Shown one piece after another: positions 12,850 to 26,224 of a stretch of DNA of 64,000 nt. Both the position numbers and the translations under genes were made by a program. Numbering within the stretch: position 1 is the first letter of the stretch; each line of letters opens with the position of its first letter. The stretch comes from Warburgia ugandensis (lineage: Eukaryota; Streptophyta; Magnoliopsida; Canellales; Canellaceae): the NCBI GenBank assembly GCA_035236585.1, contig CP141132.1:82574880-82638879 (forward strand), read 5' to 3'. The notes under the pieces are model-generated. The model ran no database searches. It had not been told where the DNA came from and saw only the letters and a program-made list of their open reading frames with translations.

Positions 12850-14839
12850 GGTTAGTCTATTTTCACCGGTCTTTGTTCTTCCCTTTGTCATATAAAGACA
12901 CGTTGAAGAACATGATGAATTAGGTGTTGGCTCTGAGATCTCATGATGAAGGTAAAGAAAGAGAAACCGTCTAGATGAAATGCCCATGGGCTCCATCGAA
13001 TCTTTTTTCACTTTCCATCGGTGGTAAGAAGAGCTGCATTATTAAGCAGGCTCATAGTACTGTTGCGTGTTTCTTTCTCTTTTCTTTTCATTTTTTTTGG
13101 GAAGTTTTCCTGCAAAATGAATGAAAAATGTAAATGCGAGGTAGCAAAACGAGGGCGTTTACATTTGAAGCCAGCAACTAGTTGGAATAGGAAGGGAGCA
13201 GTGCTATGAGTGAAACTCATCTCATAGTTGCAGGCCGTTGGTTCCAATGTGTTTGACGTTATTGAAAACATCTGCATCACGCAACAAATGACAAACTTGG
13301 CAAACTTTGGTTGCCAATTACTTGGTTCTCCGTCTTTTTTGCGTGGCATTTCCCTGGGAAGCACATTTAAGATGATAGATAATTGAGTTTACGTTGGACC
13401 ACTACAACAATATGTTATGATTGGGCTTCAATATCCTTTTGTCGCCTGGTTTATGGCTTGGAAGAAATTTGAGAAAAAAACAAGCAAGGTTCAAAAACTA
13501 GCAGTAAAATGACATGATTTCTGGACAATTTCACATGCATGTGCTGGCTAATTCAATCAATGAACCTGGTCCCCGTAAATTTGGGTATGTATGATTACAA
13601 CAGTGCAATGAAACCATGCTTTTGTAGGATAACACTAGAGAACTCAAGTATATGCAGGGTAGCTTTTCTTCTCTTTCTTTCTTCTGAACAAATAATCCCA
13701 GTGACTTCCCGCTTTGACTTACCTAAACCTCCCACTTGATCCACCTTATATTGTATTACTTACGAAACAAACACCGTCACAATCTTCTAATCCGAAAATA
13801 CAGCTTGCACTCCTGACGCATTCTTACCCCCCGAGCAAAAGTAGAGAAAACCTTGATTCCTCCATAGCCGTCGGAAGGATACATTTGCTGCCGACGGCCC
13901 AGCTCGGAATGGGGCACTAAGAACACCTAATAGTATTTTATACTTAGAAGTCGCGACCTGTGCGAGCAAAAGCATTCACATAAGACAATACACTGTAAGC
14001 TAAATTATGTATCATTGAACGAGTGGGAGTCCCTTGCATTCTTAGCCACTCAAAAAGATACGCATATCCATCTTATAAGAAAGAGATTTTAGTGGACATT
14101 GATGTCCAACTTTCTCTATGGACAATTGCGCCTCATTTCAAACTGTATGCATGTCTTTCCCGAAAATCAACAGAAAAAGAGCTTTGGGGGTTACGATAAC
14201 ACCATCAAGCAGCTAATTTTAAGATCTTAATTCCCATCTTTTACTGAAAATTGGATCGCTTTTGAAAACGTAATCTTAACCACTCTAAAGGATTGAGAAG
14301 CTAGTGGTGGCATCCACTCGTACGAACAGTTTGAATCACCAAAATGCAGCTGTTTATACAAGGATAGACACCATAAGATCTGTCGATGACATGAATCACG
14401 TGATGAGGAAGATTTCACTAATTTGTCCCGTTTCACTTGAGATTAAAATTGAAATTCATTCGTAGTAGGATCATACCCAACTAGGCGTCAGAGCCAGGAC
14501 ACGACCTGTTCTGAGACATGCCATCGGCGTTGTTAAGGGGTAATGAACTGGAAGGCAGTTAAATGAATATCAAATCCGTTACCACTCTCTCTCTCTCTCT
14601 GACATAAGAGACGAACATCAACCATTCCTTTCCCTCAGGAACAGGTTTGCTATGGCCTAAAAAAGAGAGATGCTTTTGTTCATTCGTCTTACAACCATCA
14701 CCACCACAGCTAATCTAATCTGGGACGACGAAGAAGAAGAAAGGAGCAATCAGAAAAAGTCTGATGTAGCAAATACTCGCAATTTCACAGGGCGCGAGGG
14801 GGTTGGAGCTGTTCTCTGTCTTGGGAGTAGACTGCCAAA

Positions 14840-14840
<1 letters not shown>
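12850..14840. other. Intergenic between convergent genes, no gene seen
   Basis: Nothing with coding character was found on either strand; open frames such as 13008-13364 (minus) lack motifs. A short (CT)n run at about 14585-14600 is the only repeat noted. Confidence 0.5.

Positions 14841-14842
<2 letters not shown>

Positions 14843-14896
<54 letters not shown>
14843..14896. repeat. Compound microsatellite (TC)16(AC)11
   Basis: An uninterrupted TC run to 14874 is followed directly by an AC run to 14896. It lies about 150 bp beyond the stop codon of the minus-strand TPR gene, so it is either in or just past its 3' UTR. It generates spurious open frames on both strands. Confidence 0.95.
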
Positions 14897-15045
14897 CAAG
14901 AAGAAAAGCTAAGTGGGAGGTCAATTTCTACATGGGGCCGCAGGGAATAATGCAAGATTTGCAGTCAGAAGCTGCTTGTTACTACTCCGCTTCAACTTCA
15001 ACGACAGATATTTTTACAGCTTGATATATAATCTAATCGTCATTA

Positions 15046-16201
15046 TTACGTCCCAGCGGAATGTCGGTGATGAGGAACTGGTGCTCCATGGAACAAAGAT
15101 TCTTCCTTGGCTTCTCCTTCATTCTCCTCTTCTTCTTCATCATCCTCGGCATCCCATAGAAAATGAGCATACGAGGCCATCACGTAACTGCAAAATGCAC
15201 GCCGCAACAAAATAAGCATCCAATCTCAAAATACGCACGCTTCACATTCATGGTGAAAGCAAAATATATCCGAAAATCTTCATTAGACAGTTCTTACCAG
15301 TCATCAGGAGCAGCTTTGATAGCTTGATCGAAATAGCTCTCTGCACGCTGAGCATCCTTATGCGTCTGCCATACTAGATCAGCGTAGAGAGAGAGAATAT
15401 CCCCATCATTGGGATTTGCTAATATAGCCCTCGAACAATACTCTTCTGCTTTCGCAAAATCACCACGAACCTGTACATCAAAATCAACTATTAGCTTCCT
15501 CCCATGGCACACACCCAGAGAATAATCAACCAGAGAGATAGAATAATCAACAACAGAGACAAGGATCCTAATCGACACACCTCTTTCAGAAACCTGGCAT
15601 AGTTTCCCAAAAGCAGGGAATTTCCAGGATTGGCTTCGATCATCTTCTGATAGTAAGCATCGGAACTTTCATTCCCATTATTAGGATTAGAATCAAAACC
15701 CAAGCCACCATCTCCATCCCCACTACCAGTTCCGCCACCGCCATCACAGATCATTCCATTACCACCTCCAAATCCACCGCCTGAAAAAAATGATTCCTTC
15801 AACCCAACACCTGCAGCGGAACAATCTTCACTGTCCAAACCCGAGCTCGAGAAAAGCCGGTCGAGAGACGAACAAGTCGAATCATCGAAACCTCGATCTT
15901 CTTCTTCTTTGACGGAAATCGTAGCGACAGCGTTTGGATTCCCTATGAAGGGCTTCCGTTTTGGGATTGGAGGAGGCAGGACAAGCTCACGGAGATCATT
16001 TTCTGAAAGGGCTCTGGTCATCTTCTTCGTCGAACTAGACTCGCTACGGGGAGAGGGGGAATTTGATGAAGCCGTCAACGAAACTGATGACGTCACTTGG
16101 CTTATCGATCGGGTTTTCTGCAGATCGGGCTCTGAGGATGATTCCTTGGAAACTGGAAGCCATGAGTTGAAGACTGGAGTCGAAGAACTTCGGAGAAGCA
16201 T
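15046..16201 (-). CDS. TPR-like superfamily protein
   Basis: Three exons read on the minus strand: 16201-15581, 15470-15298 and 15187-15046, with GT-AG borders and phases that fit, for 936 nt and 311 aa. Residues 1-60 are Ser-rich. A conserved-looking basic block [18 protein letters not shown] starts at 61. Residues about 138-170 are Gly-rich. Two to three TPR units follow: [15 protein letters not shown] to YARFLKE (about 179-207), [20 protein letters not shown] (about 210-229) and [18 protein letters not shown] (about 246-263). [20 protein letters not shown] then leads into an acidic tail. This organisation matches the small plant family of TPR-like proteins typified by Arabidopsis At5g20190 and At1g80130, whose partner is not known to me. 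The start codon opens the long exon 1 frame and is preceded by a TATA box about 220 bp upstream. Confidence 0.88.
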
Positions 16202-16422
16202 TCTATCGTGAAAACACCAACTAGTTGAAGACGAGTAATTGGCTCAATAAGTACGTCCTCCTTGAAAGACCCTGAAAAAGCCTTGGAAAATCCTGCAAAC
16301 TAGAATAAGTTCCACGCTTAAACTAAGGAGACCAATGAATACCCTAAAACGCTGCAATCAAGAAAAGGTAAAGCCCCCAAGCAGCCGAGCCACCGCAAGA
16401 AAGAGGCAGACAAACACGGCTC

Positions 16423-16431
16423 TTTTATATA
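16423..16431 (-). promoter_or_regulatory. TATA box of the TPR-like gene
   Basis: On the minus strand the sequence reads TGTATATAAAAGAGCC, a good plant TATA box, placing the start site near 16390-16400 and giving a leader of about 190 nt. Spacing and orientation fit the gene beginning at 16201. Confidence 0.65.
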
Positions 16432-16460
16432 CAGCCCAGTCTACAATCTGACCCGTCTAT

Positions 16461-16470
16461 TACACGTGGC
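16461..16470 (-). promoter_or_regulatory. G-box/ABRE (GCCACGTGTA)
   Basis: A CACGTG core at 16463-16468 in the context GCCACGTGT, a strong ABA-response/bZIP consensus, lies about 35 bp upstream of the TATA box. Binding is inferred from the consensus only. Confidence 0.5.
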
Positions 16471-16661
16471 AGCCTTACTATGGTTGCTAAAACGCGCTGG
16501 TACAGTTTCAGGTAGACGGACTGCAGGTTGACCTCTGGACACCGAACTGCGTCTCCATTGACACTACCCAGCCAAGCCCATTACCGCAAAATCACGCTCC
16601 CGTAAGAGGAAGGTTTAATTGCTTTCCGCTTTGCCTGCCTTCGATATATAATCTTGGTACT

Positions 16662-16667
16662 CACGTG
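16662..16667. promoter_or_regulatory. Second G-box (CACGTG)
   Basis: A palindromic CACGTG in CTCACGTGGAC lies about 235 bp upstream of the TATA box. Paired G-boxes are common in ABA- or light-responsive promoters; here that is inference. Confidence 0.4.
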
Positions 16668-16849
16668 GACATGATCCCATCCAAAGAACAAAGTTGATCT
16701 ATCTTCAGATTCGTGGGCATCGAATTGTATCTTATTGATCAAGAGATTCTTAACGTACATATGACATGCATGGGTCCATATTTCCTTTGCTTCATCTTCT
16801 TCTTTATTCACACTGTTGGTTTATGTACGTGCTTGTCTTCAAAGGTAAT

Positions 16850-19800
16850 TCACTGCCACGCATAGAACATTTCTCTATTTTCGATAAACAACTTGCGGGT
16901 AGAAGCACAAATTTATGATTTAGAACAACTGAATTGAATTAATGTCATGCTGAAAGTGAAGCTGAGCTGAGGTAGGCCCGCTTGACTGAATGGGACGATG
17001 CTTGCATAACAAGCTGCAAACGTAATTTTCCCGTCCCCCATCCTCTGATGTGACTGAACTTATTCTTCATTTTCTTGGGGTAATATCTTTTCGGGGGCCG
17101 TAGGCTGGGGGAAGAGAAAGAGATTTGATCTGATCAATGGGACTTTTTATTTAGATTTGAACTAAAAACATTGAAAGTGGGCCTATTAACCTCCCGTCGT
17201 TCCAAGAGGTTGCCGACTAGGAACATTTGACCATGATTCATCTATAATATAAAATGCACCCGTGTATCTGATTAAATGCCTGCAACCCCTCCATGGCATT
17301 GGAACCTGAAAGAGAAATTGTATGTATAACAACTGCTGATATAGTCTTATACCTTTCGATGATCTCCTTATATGTTCATATTCCAGACACGTCTGCTTGC
17401 AGGATAACTAATAGATAAGCCATTATCAAGATCCACCAAACATGAATTGGACGCTTTAGCAATGGTAAAACGGCTAGCATATGTCTCAACCATCACGTAG
17501 ATTTTTAGGCCCTCCATGCCCAAATTGCACCATATTATTTCCTGGAATAAGAATCTCAACTTGTACAAGAGTAGTGATTGTTGACCCCCACAAATAAAAA
17601 TCCTAGCTAGCTGCTGGGCAATGTCAGATTTTTCCGTGACTCCTTTCATCTCCACCAAGCAAGCAATTGACCAATCACAAGCACGGATATCTACCAATCA
17701 TGCCCACCATTGGTGTACCAAATTCAATAACTCAATATAATAACAAAACCCATCAACATCCAATTCTGCATTTTCCCTTTTAGGTTCTTCTTCATATTCA
17801 GCTATGCCAGAAAAGGTTTGTCTTAGCTGCTTCCTACTAGAGTAATGCTAAAAGGCTAGATGCATTATTCTACAGAAGGCGAACGTCAATTTAGCGTGTC
17901 AAAACAAACATGATTAAGCCATCCAAGGGCTATTACGATAGATATCAATGGGTCTACATCGCACTTTCTTTTGGGCATGTGATGAGCGCATCATCCGCCG
18001 GACCCACTTTCTGACCTCCCTAGGACTCTTCTGTACACTACTTTTCTCGACCACGATTAGAGAATGCAAATGTCATGGGGACCTGCTATCCTGGCACAGG
18101 GTGTCAAAGACGCAGGCTAAGGTGCCAACAGGTGATTGGCTGCAGAACATGTTTGGAATGGCAAAAAATCCTATTCAAACATAGAAATTGATGGAAAATA
18201 ACCTACCTTGGCCTTCTCTCATATGCTGGATGGAGTCTCGCTACAAATAGATAGAAAAGGATAGATTTGTGGGCAAAAGTACAAGGAAAGAAATGCTTAG
18301 GGGCACGGCCCTGTCGTAAACCATGAATCACTGGTGGCCACCAGACAGTAGGTCACAGAATACAGATGGACCTACTACATCTATGATCCAAACCATTGAT
18401 CTTACTGCTTATTATCGATGAGCAGTACCTAAAAGTTCTCCACCATTAGATGATTATAAGCCTTCAATTGATCTGTCTTTAAGATTGAGATTTGCTAATA
18501 TTTATCTGGTGATTATTTGCTTATTAGGAATGGGAATATGATACGGCAAATAGCTCCATATGCTTGTTCCAGACCTCCATGCTTATGCTACCAATTTTAT
18601 TATTATTTTTTTCTTGTCTTCAGACTGGTCTGGTTATTGAAGATATATTTGGTAGACTTGTTTCTCCAATGTTTTCTTGACGCATCAGCCTAGATCATGC
18701 TAGCAGGTCCAGCACATATGGTTCTTATCAAATAAAATTCACTTGGGCCCAAACAACTTTCTAGGCCACTCAACTCAAGACTTAGCTTGCATGAGACAAT
18801 GTGAGCCGGACAGGAAACAGAAATGAAATTTTTCTAAGAGGAGAATTAGCACGAAGATGGGGCGTGTAAATGATAAACGATGGAAGCTACATTGTCTGGG
18901 GTCATGTTTTAGACCCCCATTGTAGTCGTTTTACTTTTCTTTGCTGAGTTACTGCTTGACGGCCAGCCGGCGGTGTTTAAGGGGGCCCTCAGAAGAGTGA
19001 ATCAGCTTGGGTTACTGCGCATAAACAGGCTACCAATCCATGATCTTCTCCATTGGATAATCAAAACACTCTTGGGTTAAGATTTCTCACAACATTGATA
19101 AATATCCACGTGGCCTATCCCCAAAAGGCTCCTTGTCACCCTTTCTACACGCGGATACAGTAGAAAAAGCAGCTCTTGCTTAATTTGTTGAATGTTGAGA
19201 AGTAACAAGTCCAATTTTGACTTGTTCTGAGATCAATGATGGTAATATAGTATAATCCTCTTAAAGTTGATTGTCAGAGGGGCGTCACTGACGAGATTCC
19301 TCAATTATTGGATGGGATTAGATAAAAAAGGGCATCAAATCCCAGACAATGCAACCTCAACCAAGAGAGAAACCAAACCGGCTAAAAGTCTCCCCACCAA
19401 AGCTAAAATACAGCTCACCCATCCACATCTCTCAAAAAGCAAGTAGCACTATCTTAAGATAGAAACTATCTATTATGTGAATAAATAATCCCTTGATGAA
19501 TGGACCATTTCATTTCCTTTGTTTTGGAGTTAGTGAGGACAGGAGTACAACCACTCAAGTTGCTGCAAGGAGATACCTCTTTGGGCAATCAAATGTCAGC
19601 CCTTCAAATAGCTTTACCAATGATACGAACAATCATCTACTGTATAACAGGATCAAATACGATTTGTAGACTTTCATTAACCAACCAATCCAAATGCATT
19701 CACCTCCTCCACAAAGCTGAGATCCAGTTGGAATTGGGTCCCGCCAGTTCAATCACATCTTTGAGAAAACCTTCTAACATGGTCTTGGCCATAACGGACG

Positions 19801-19895
19801 ACTCCAAAAGCATCATCCTCTGGTAAAACTGTATGTATCTCCAAACCGACTTGTGATCTTATATATTAAGAAAGTCAGATAAAATATGAGAATCG
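16850..19895. other. Intergenic, no gene seen
   Basis: About 3 kb with only short motif-free open frames (for example 17368-17697 minus and 19500-19826 plus). No terminal repeats, RNA gene or retroelement domain was recognised. Confidence 0.5.
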
Positions 19896-19897
19896 CC

Positions 19898-22098
19898 AGT
19901 AGATCATCATCATCATCATCATCAAGACCTTATCCCAATTAGGGGTCGGCCACATGAATCTTATTACTCCATTCCACTCTATTAAATACCATGGCTTCAT
20001 TTAGTCCTAAAGTTTTTAAATCTTTCCTCACCACTTCTATCCACGTTCTTTTGGGCCTTCCCCTTGCCCTTTTAGAACCTTCAACTTGTATTGCCTCACT
20101 CCTTCTAACTAGTGCCGTTGTTGGCCTCCTTTGAACATGTCCAAACCATCTAAGTCTAATCTCCCACATCTTGTTACCTATTGGTGCTATCCCTAAATTT
20201 CTTCTAATATTTTCATTTCTAATTCTATCCTTTCTTGTCTTACCACTCATCCATCTCAACATCCTCATTTCTACAATACTCAGCCTATGAGTATGATGTT
20301 CCTTAATTGCCCAACACTCTGATCCATAGAGCATGGCTGGCCTTATAGCCATCCTATAGAATTTTCCCTTTAGTTTGAGTGGCACCCGCCGATCACATAA
20401 AACACCCTATGCACATCTCCATTTGTTCCAACCCGCTTGGATTCTCTGGGTAACCTCCCTCTCAATCTCTCCACTCTCATGGATCAATGATCCTAAGTAT
20501 CAGAAGTGGTCTCTCATGGGGACCTCTTGGTTATCAATCTTGACTGGTGCTCCACTCCTACTCTCCTTGCTAAAATTACATTCCATATATTCTGTCTTAG
20601 TTCGGCTAATTTTAAATCCTTTCGATTCTAATGCTTCTCTCCATAGCTTTAGCTTTATGTTGACACCCTCCCTTGTCTCATCAAGTAGGACTATATCGTC
20701 TGCAAATAGCATGCACCAGGGAATCTCCTCATGCAGATGTTTTGTTAACTCATCCATAATTAATGTGAAAAGGTATGGACTCAATGTCGATCCTTGGTGC
20801 AATCCGACAGTGACAGGAAAATCACCAGTTACGCCACTAGTGGTCTTAACATTTATTACTGCTCCCTCATACATATCTTTAATTATGTCTATATACCCCT
20901 GAGAAACCCCTTTAACACCCAACACCCTCCATATTAACTCTCTAGGGACTCTATCATAAGTTTTCTTTAAGTCAATAAAGACCATGTGTAGGTCTTTTCT
21001 CCTCTCCCTATATTTCTCTACTAATTGTCATAGTAAGAAAATAGCTTCCATGGTAGACCTCCCTGGCATGAAACCAAACTGATTCTCCGATACACTTATT
21101 TCATGTCGTAGCCTCTTCTCAATTACTCTTTCAAAAAGTTTCATGGTGTGGCTCATAAGTTTGATCCCTCGATAATTAGTGCAGCTCTGAATGTCTCCTT
21201 TATTCTTATAGATTGGTACAATAGAGCTTTTCCTCCACTCATCAGGCATTTTCTTTGATTTTATAATCTTGTTAAACAACTTGGTCAACCAAACTACCCC
21301 AATATCTCCCATATGCTTCCAAACCTCTATTGGTATACCATCAGGCCCCATGGCCTTTCCTGATTTCATCTTTCTCAAGGCCTCTTTTACTTCAAGCATT
21401 CTAATCCTACGTTCATATCTATAATATCCAATGTTATTTAGATTTATAGTATTTTCAATCCCTATATTCTCAGGGCCATTGTCATTTAACAATTTTTGAA
21501 AGTATATTTCCCACCTTTGTTTGATCTCAGCATCTTTGACTAATACCCTTTGATCATCGCTTCTAATGCACCTAACATGCTCTAAGTCCTTACTCTTCTG
21601 TTTTCTTACCTTTGCAAGTTTAAACACATCTTTCTCACCTTCTCTTGTTCCTAGTCTATTATAGAGCTCATCATATGCTTTAAGTTTAGCCTCACTTACT
21701 ATTCTCTTAGCAACATTTTTAGCATTCTTATATTGTTCATAGTTTTCATTATTTCTAATCTTCTGCCATGCTTTAAAATGCATTCGTTTTTCTTTAATAG
21801 CTTTTTGCACTGTTTCATTCCACCACCATCTTTCCTTTGCTAATAGCTTTTTACCTTTAGATACTCCTAAGACATCTTTTGCCACTTTCTTAATGGACTC
21901 AACCATATTAGTCCACATGGTATTTACTTCTTTTTCATAATTCCAATTTCCTTCTACCATCAACTTATTTTTGAATGAGGTTATTTTCTCTCCTTTTAAG
22001 TTCCACCACTTAGTTTTTGGATGTGTATTAAGTTCAGTTCTTTTACTCCATCTTTTGATATGAATATCCATAACCATTAACCTATGTTGTGAGGTTAA
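19898..22098 (-). mobile_element. RTE-clade LINE, copy 2 (best preserved, 5'-truncated)
   Basis: A minus-strand copy starting at about 22098, where similarity to copy 3 begins (GTTGTGAGGTTA), and ending at the (TGA)n tail written ATCATCATCATC at 19903-19923. Open stretches are 22077-21028 (349 aa; linker and RT fingers, with [39 protein letters not shown] and NQFGFMPGRSTMEAIF), 20985-20500 (161 aa; VFIDLKKTYDRVPRELIW, GLHQGSTLSPYLF, catalytic FADDIVLLDE) and 20385-19939 (148 aa; LRWFGHVQRRPTTALVRR, RGRPKRTWIEVVRKDL). Only about two lesions separate them: a TGA in place of an Arg codon near 21026, and a frame change near 20390-20500. The endonuclease end is absent because of 5' truncation, so the copy is dead on arrival. 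It looks the youngest of the five copies. Confidence 0.95.
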
Positions 22099-22099
22099 T

Positions 22100-23085
22100 C
22101 GGTCAAAAAGATGCTCAAATCAACCACCAGGCCGTATTTAGCCCAGGGCTTCACCGCAGGGTGCTGTTAGAATCAAAGCCCGGGAGCTAGAACATCCCTG
22201 ACCAATGATATAGATGCCTGTGGCCGGAATTTGAATGACTTTTCCTTACCTGGTAAGATGCTACAGCTGTACAAATAAACAAAGATAAAATCACAAATTG
22301 ATAGGGGGAAGGAAGTTCCCAGTCAGGTGAATAGTATTTTTCAAGTTGATAAATGAAAGACGAGTAGTATTTTTCAAAATGACTGCGCGTCTGCAGGCCA
22401 TTGCTCAAGTCTTGAATTCATTTTCTTGATACAGTAGATCATAGAATTCAACACAATCAGATACTGTAGTGTAGAAGACTAGTATTAACACAAAATCAAT
22501 AGAATACATAGTTCTAAGAGTATAGCAAGCTAAGTAGGGCCGAGTGTATGGTGATCCATTTCAGTCACTGCTTCGCACAAACTTGGATAAGTCATCCTTC
22601 AAGAATCTCTGACGTTGGACAATCTCATCCCTCTGATGATAGAGATTTTAGTGCCACCGTTTTTCAGACTTCCCGAGCCATCCATTCGACCACCCCAGAG
22701 TAGTAGTGGTTGTTTAGGATACAGTTCATTACGTTGTCCGAGGTATTAAAATTCGAGTAACTGAGTGAAACTTGCTGAAATTCTAATAGTGGTTGTTTAG
22801 GATACACTTGCATCAATGAAGAATTGGATGTATAGGTGAGAGTGAGGGATCTATGTATATGTAGATCGTAAACCTGAGTGTATATCCTATGTAACGTAAG
22901 CACTTCTATGTGTAAGAGTTGAATATCTTACTACATGCTGCCTGTTACATATTAAAATAAGGAAACTCGCAACTCTTGTTCCAAAAAGGAACTACCAGCT
23001 TGCATCTCTAAAGACAACATCTGAAAATTCCACAGTTACGTACCAATTCTAGATCTTAATAGTTCAAGGGGTAAGATATATATGT
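22100..23085. other. Intergenic, no gene seen
   Basis: No coding or RNA gene was recognised. A short direct repeat (TAGTGGTTGTTTAGGATACA) occurs at about 22701 and 22788, 87 bp apart, with no other structure. Confidence 0.5.
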
Positions 23086-23087
23086 AT

Positions 23088-26000
23088 GTAAATCATCATT
23101 ATCAATCACATGAATCTTGTTCCTCCATTCCCATCTACTACATGTCACTGCTTCATTTAGTCTCAAAGTTTTTAAATCTTTTCTCACTACTTCTATCCAA
23201 GTTCTTTTAGGCCTTTCCTTTACCCTTTAGAAACTTCTACTTGGATCGTCTCATTTTGGTATATATTGGACATGCCTCAACCATCTAAGTCTAATCTCCC
23301 TCATCTTGTTACCTATTGGTACTACTCCTAATTTTCTCTAATATTTTCATTTCTAATTATATCCTTTCTTATCTTGCCACTCATTCATCTCAACATTCGC
23401 ATTTCAACTATACTTATCCTATGTACATGTTGTTCCTTAACAAAAGAACACTCTAATCCATAGATCATGGCTGGCTTACAACTATCCTATAGAATTTTTC
23501 TTTTAGTTTGAGCGACACCCTTCAATCACACAAAACTTTAAAGGCACATATCTATTTGTTCTATCCCACTTAGATTCTCTGGATGACCTCCATCTCAGTC
23601 TCTCCACTCTCATGAATTATTGATCGCAACTATCAGAAGTATCTTTTAGATGGACTTCTTGGTTAGCAATCTTTACTGTTGCTCCACTCTCACTCCTCTC
23701 CTTGCTAAAATTGCATTCATATACCTTGCTTTAGTTCGACTAATTTTAAATCCTTTAAATTCTAATGCATATCTTCATAACTCTAGCTTTGTGTTTAAGC
23801 CTTTCCTTGTCTCATCAATCAAAACTATATCATCTGCAAATAACATACACCATGGAGTCTCTTATTGCATATGTTTTGTCAATTCATCTATAAACAATTT
23901 AAAAAGGTACGGGCTCAATGCCTATGCTTAGTGCTATCATATAGTGATAGGAAAATTACCGGTCTCTTCACTAGTGGTCCTAATGTTTGTTATTGCTCCC
24001 TCATACATATCTTTAATTATATCTATATACCCCCATGAAACTCCTTTTTAGTCCAACACTCACTATATTAACTCTCTCGTGACCCTATCATAAACTTTTT
24101 CTAAGTCAATAAAGACCATGTAGAGGCCCTTCCTCATCTTCTTATATTCTTTCTATCAATTGTGTAAGCAGGAAAATAGCTTCCATAGTAAACTTTCCAA
24201 GTATGAAACCAAACTGGTTCTCCAAGATACTTATCTTATGCTGTAGCCTCTTCTCCATAACTCACGTAAAAAGTTTCATTGTATAGCTCATAAGTTTGAT
24301 CCCCCAATAATTAATGTAACTATGTATGTCTCCTTTGTTCTTGTAAATTAGTACAATAGAGTTCTTCCTCCATTTATCTGGCTTTTTCTTCAATTTTACA
24401 ATCTTGTTAAATATTTTTATCAACCAAACTACCCTAATATCTCTCATATACTTTCAAACCTCTATTTGTATACCATCAGGTGCTAAAGGCTTTTGTGATT
24501 TCATCTTTTTGAAGGCCTATTTCACTTCATGTATTCTAATCCTATTGTCATATCTATAATGCCCAACGTTATTTGGGTTTATGGTATTTACAATCTCTAT
24601 ATTCTTAAGATAGTTATCATTTAGTAACTTTTAAAAGTAACTTTCCCATCTTTATTTGATCTTGTCATCTTTGACTGCTACTCTTTGGTCATTACTTCTA
24701 ATACAATTAAGGCGGTCTAAGTCCTTTCTCTTACTTTTGCGAGTTTAAATATATCTTTCTCACCTCCTCTTAATCCTAATATATTATAGAGGTCATTGTA
24801 TGCTAGCAACATTTTTAGTAGTCTCATATTGCTCAAAGCTTTTGTTATTTTTAGCCATTAGTCATGCTTTAAAACACACGTGTTTCTCTTTAATAACTTT
24901 TTGCACTTTTTCATTCTACCACCAAGTTTTCTTTATTAGTTGCCTTTTACCTTTAACTACTTCTAAGACAACTTTTGCCATTTTCTTAACGGACATGGAC
25001 ATATTAGTCCACATGATGTTTGCTTCTATTTCATTGTTCCAATTTTCTTCTACTATTAACTTTCTTATAAATGATGCTATTTTCTCTCTTTTTAAGTTCT
25101 ACCACTTAGTTTTAAGACATCTATTAAGTTTATTCCTTTCTTTCATGCTTTAATATAGATATCCATAATTGTTAATGTATGTTGTGAGGTTACACTTTCA
25201 CCAGGTATCACATTACAATCCTTACACATTGATCTTTCAACATTTTTAAGTAAGAAAAATTCTATTTCACTTTTATATAGTCCATTTTTAAAGGTTAGTA
25301 AGTGTTCATCATTTTTCTTAAAGTATGTATTTGCTATAACTAAGTTATATGCTAAGACAAAACCAACTGTAGCTTCCCTCATTTTCATGTCTTTCTCTAA
25401 TACCATACTCCCCATGTACCCATTATATCTTTCCTTTTCTTTTCCTATATAACCACTAAAATTTACTATTATAAATAGCTCCTATGTATTGGGAATGTCT
25501 TGCATGACTCCCTCCAATATCTTCCTAGGATTGTCTCTTGATTCTATCTTCTAATCCAACTTGTGGTACATACGCACTAATGACATTTACGATCTTCTCT
25601 CCTAGAACAAGTTTTATTAATAATAATTCTATTGCTGGCTCTTTTAATATTTGCAACTTTATCCTTTAATTCTTTATCTACTACTATTCCTATGTTATTT
25701 TTATTATTGTCATTTCCTACATACTAGATTTTATACCCATCAATTTCTCTAGACTTAGTCCCTTTCTAGTAGATTTCTTAAATACAGGCAATATTGACTC
25801 TCCTAATCAGCATATCCATTAACTCTGGAATTTTACATGTTAATGTACCATATTCCATGTAGCAATATGAATCTTGTTATCTTGACCTAGCATATTTACC
25901 CACGCACGATTCATACTTTCCATTGCACCTAGGTTCTGATGCAGTTCGTCGCTTCCAAGGGAACGCTCTAGTAGCCTTTGCTTATTCTCTATTACACCTG

Positions 26001-26220
26001 GGATCCAATGCAGCACATTACTTCTAGGAAAACGCTTTAGCAACCCTTGTTCATTTTCTACCACATCCAGGATTCGATGCATTGCATCGCTTATGAGAAA
26101 TGCCCTAGCCTTAGAGAATGTCCTAAATCAATTCATGCATAGGGTTTGCCATGGGTTTTCCTTGTCGGCTGAGGTCTCAGACCAAACCCTCCATCTAGGT
26201 TTGGGACCAGCTGCAGAAAA
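23088..26220 (-). mobile_element. RTE-clade LINE, copy 3 (near full length, degenerate)
   Basis: A minus-strand copy of about 3.1 kb, the usual RTE length. From the 5' end it has: a leader with TTTGGGACCAGCTGCAG near 26200, a 23-residue repeat region (26082-25910), the endonuclease start KIHIATWN near 25860, then endonuclease debris to about 25500. The linker, RT (PWCMLFADDIVLI near 23850-23810) and C-terminal region follow, ending in a short TGA-rich tail at about 23090. Many stops and frame changes are spread through it. It is more divergent than copy 2, so it inserted earlier. Confidence 0.9.
25905..26110 (-). repeat. 69-bp tandem repeats in the RTE copy 3 N-terminus
   Basis: Matching ATG-containing markers occur at 25939, 26008 and 26077, exactly 69 bp apart, giving about three 23-residue units. 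Readable unit text includes LHRILGVVEN-like MHRILDVVENEQGLLKR and LHWIPGVIENKQRLLER. The frame stays open through the repeats into the endonuclease start ATWN. Confidence 0.8.
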
Positions 26221-26224
26221 AAAT

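Noticed and set aside
14670-15024. Open frames across the (TC)n(AC)n tract
   Set aside because: Ser-Leu, Thr-His and Arg-Glu runs are translation of a microsatellite.
15909-16211. 100-aa plus-strand frame
   Set aside because: Antisense shadow of exon 1 of the TPR-like gene.
18300-18600. GGGCACGGCCCTGTCG and following text as a possible MITE
   Set aside because: No inverted partner or target duplication could be found nearby.
20375-20902. 175-aa plus-strand frame (and similar ones at 23650, 42662, 43400, 45036)
   Set aside because: Antisense shadows of the minus-strand RTE coding sequence; they recur only because the LINE recurs.
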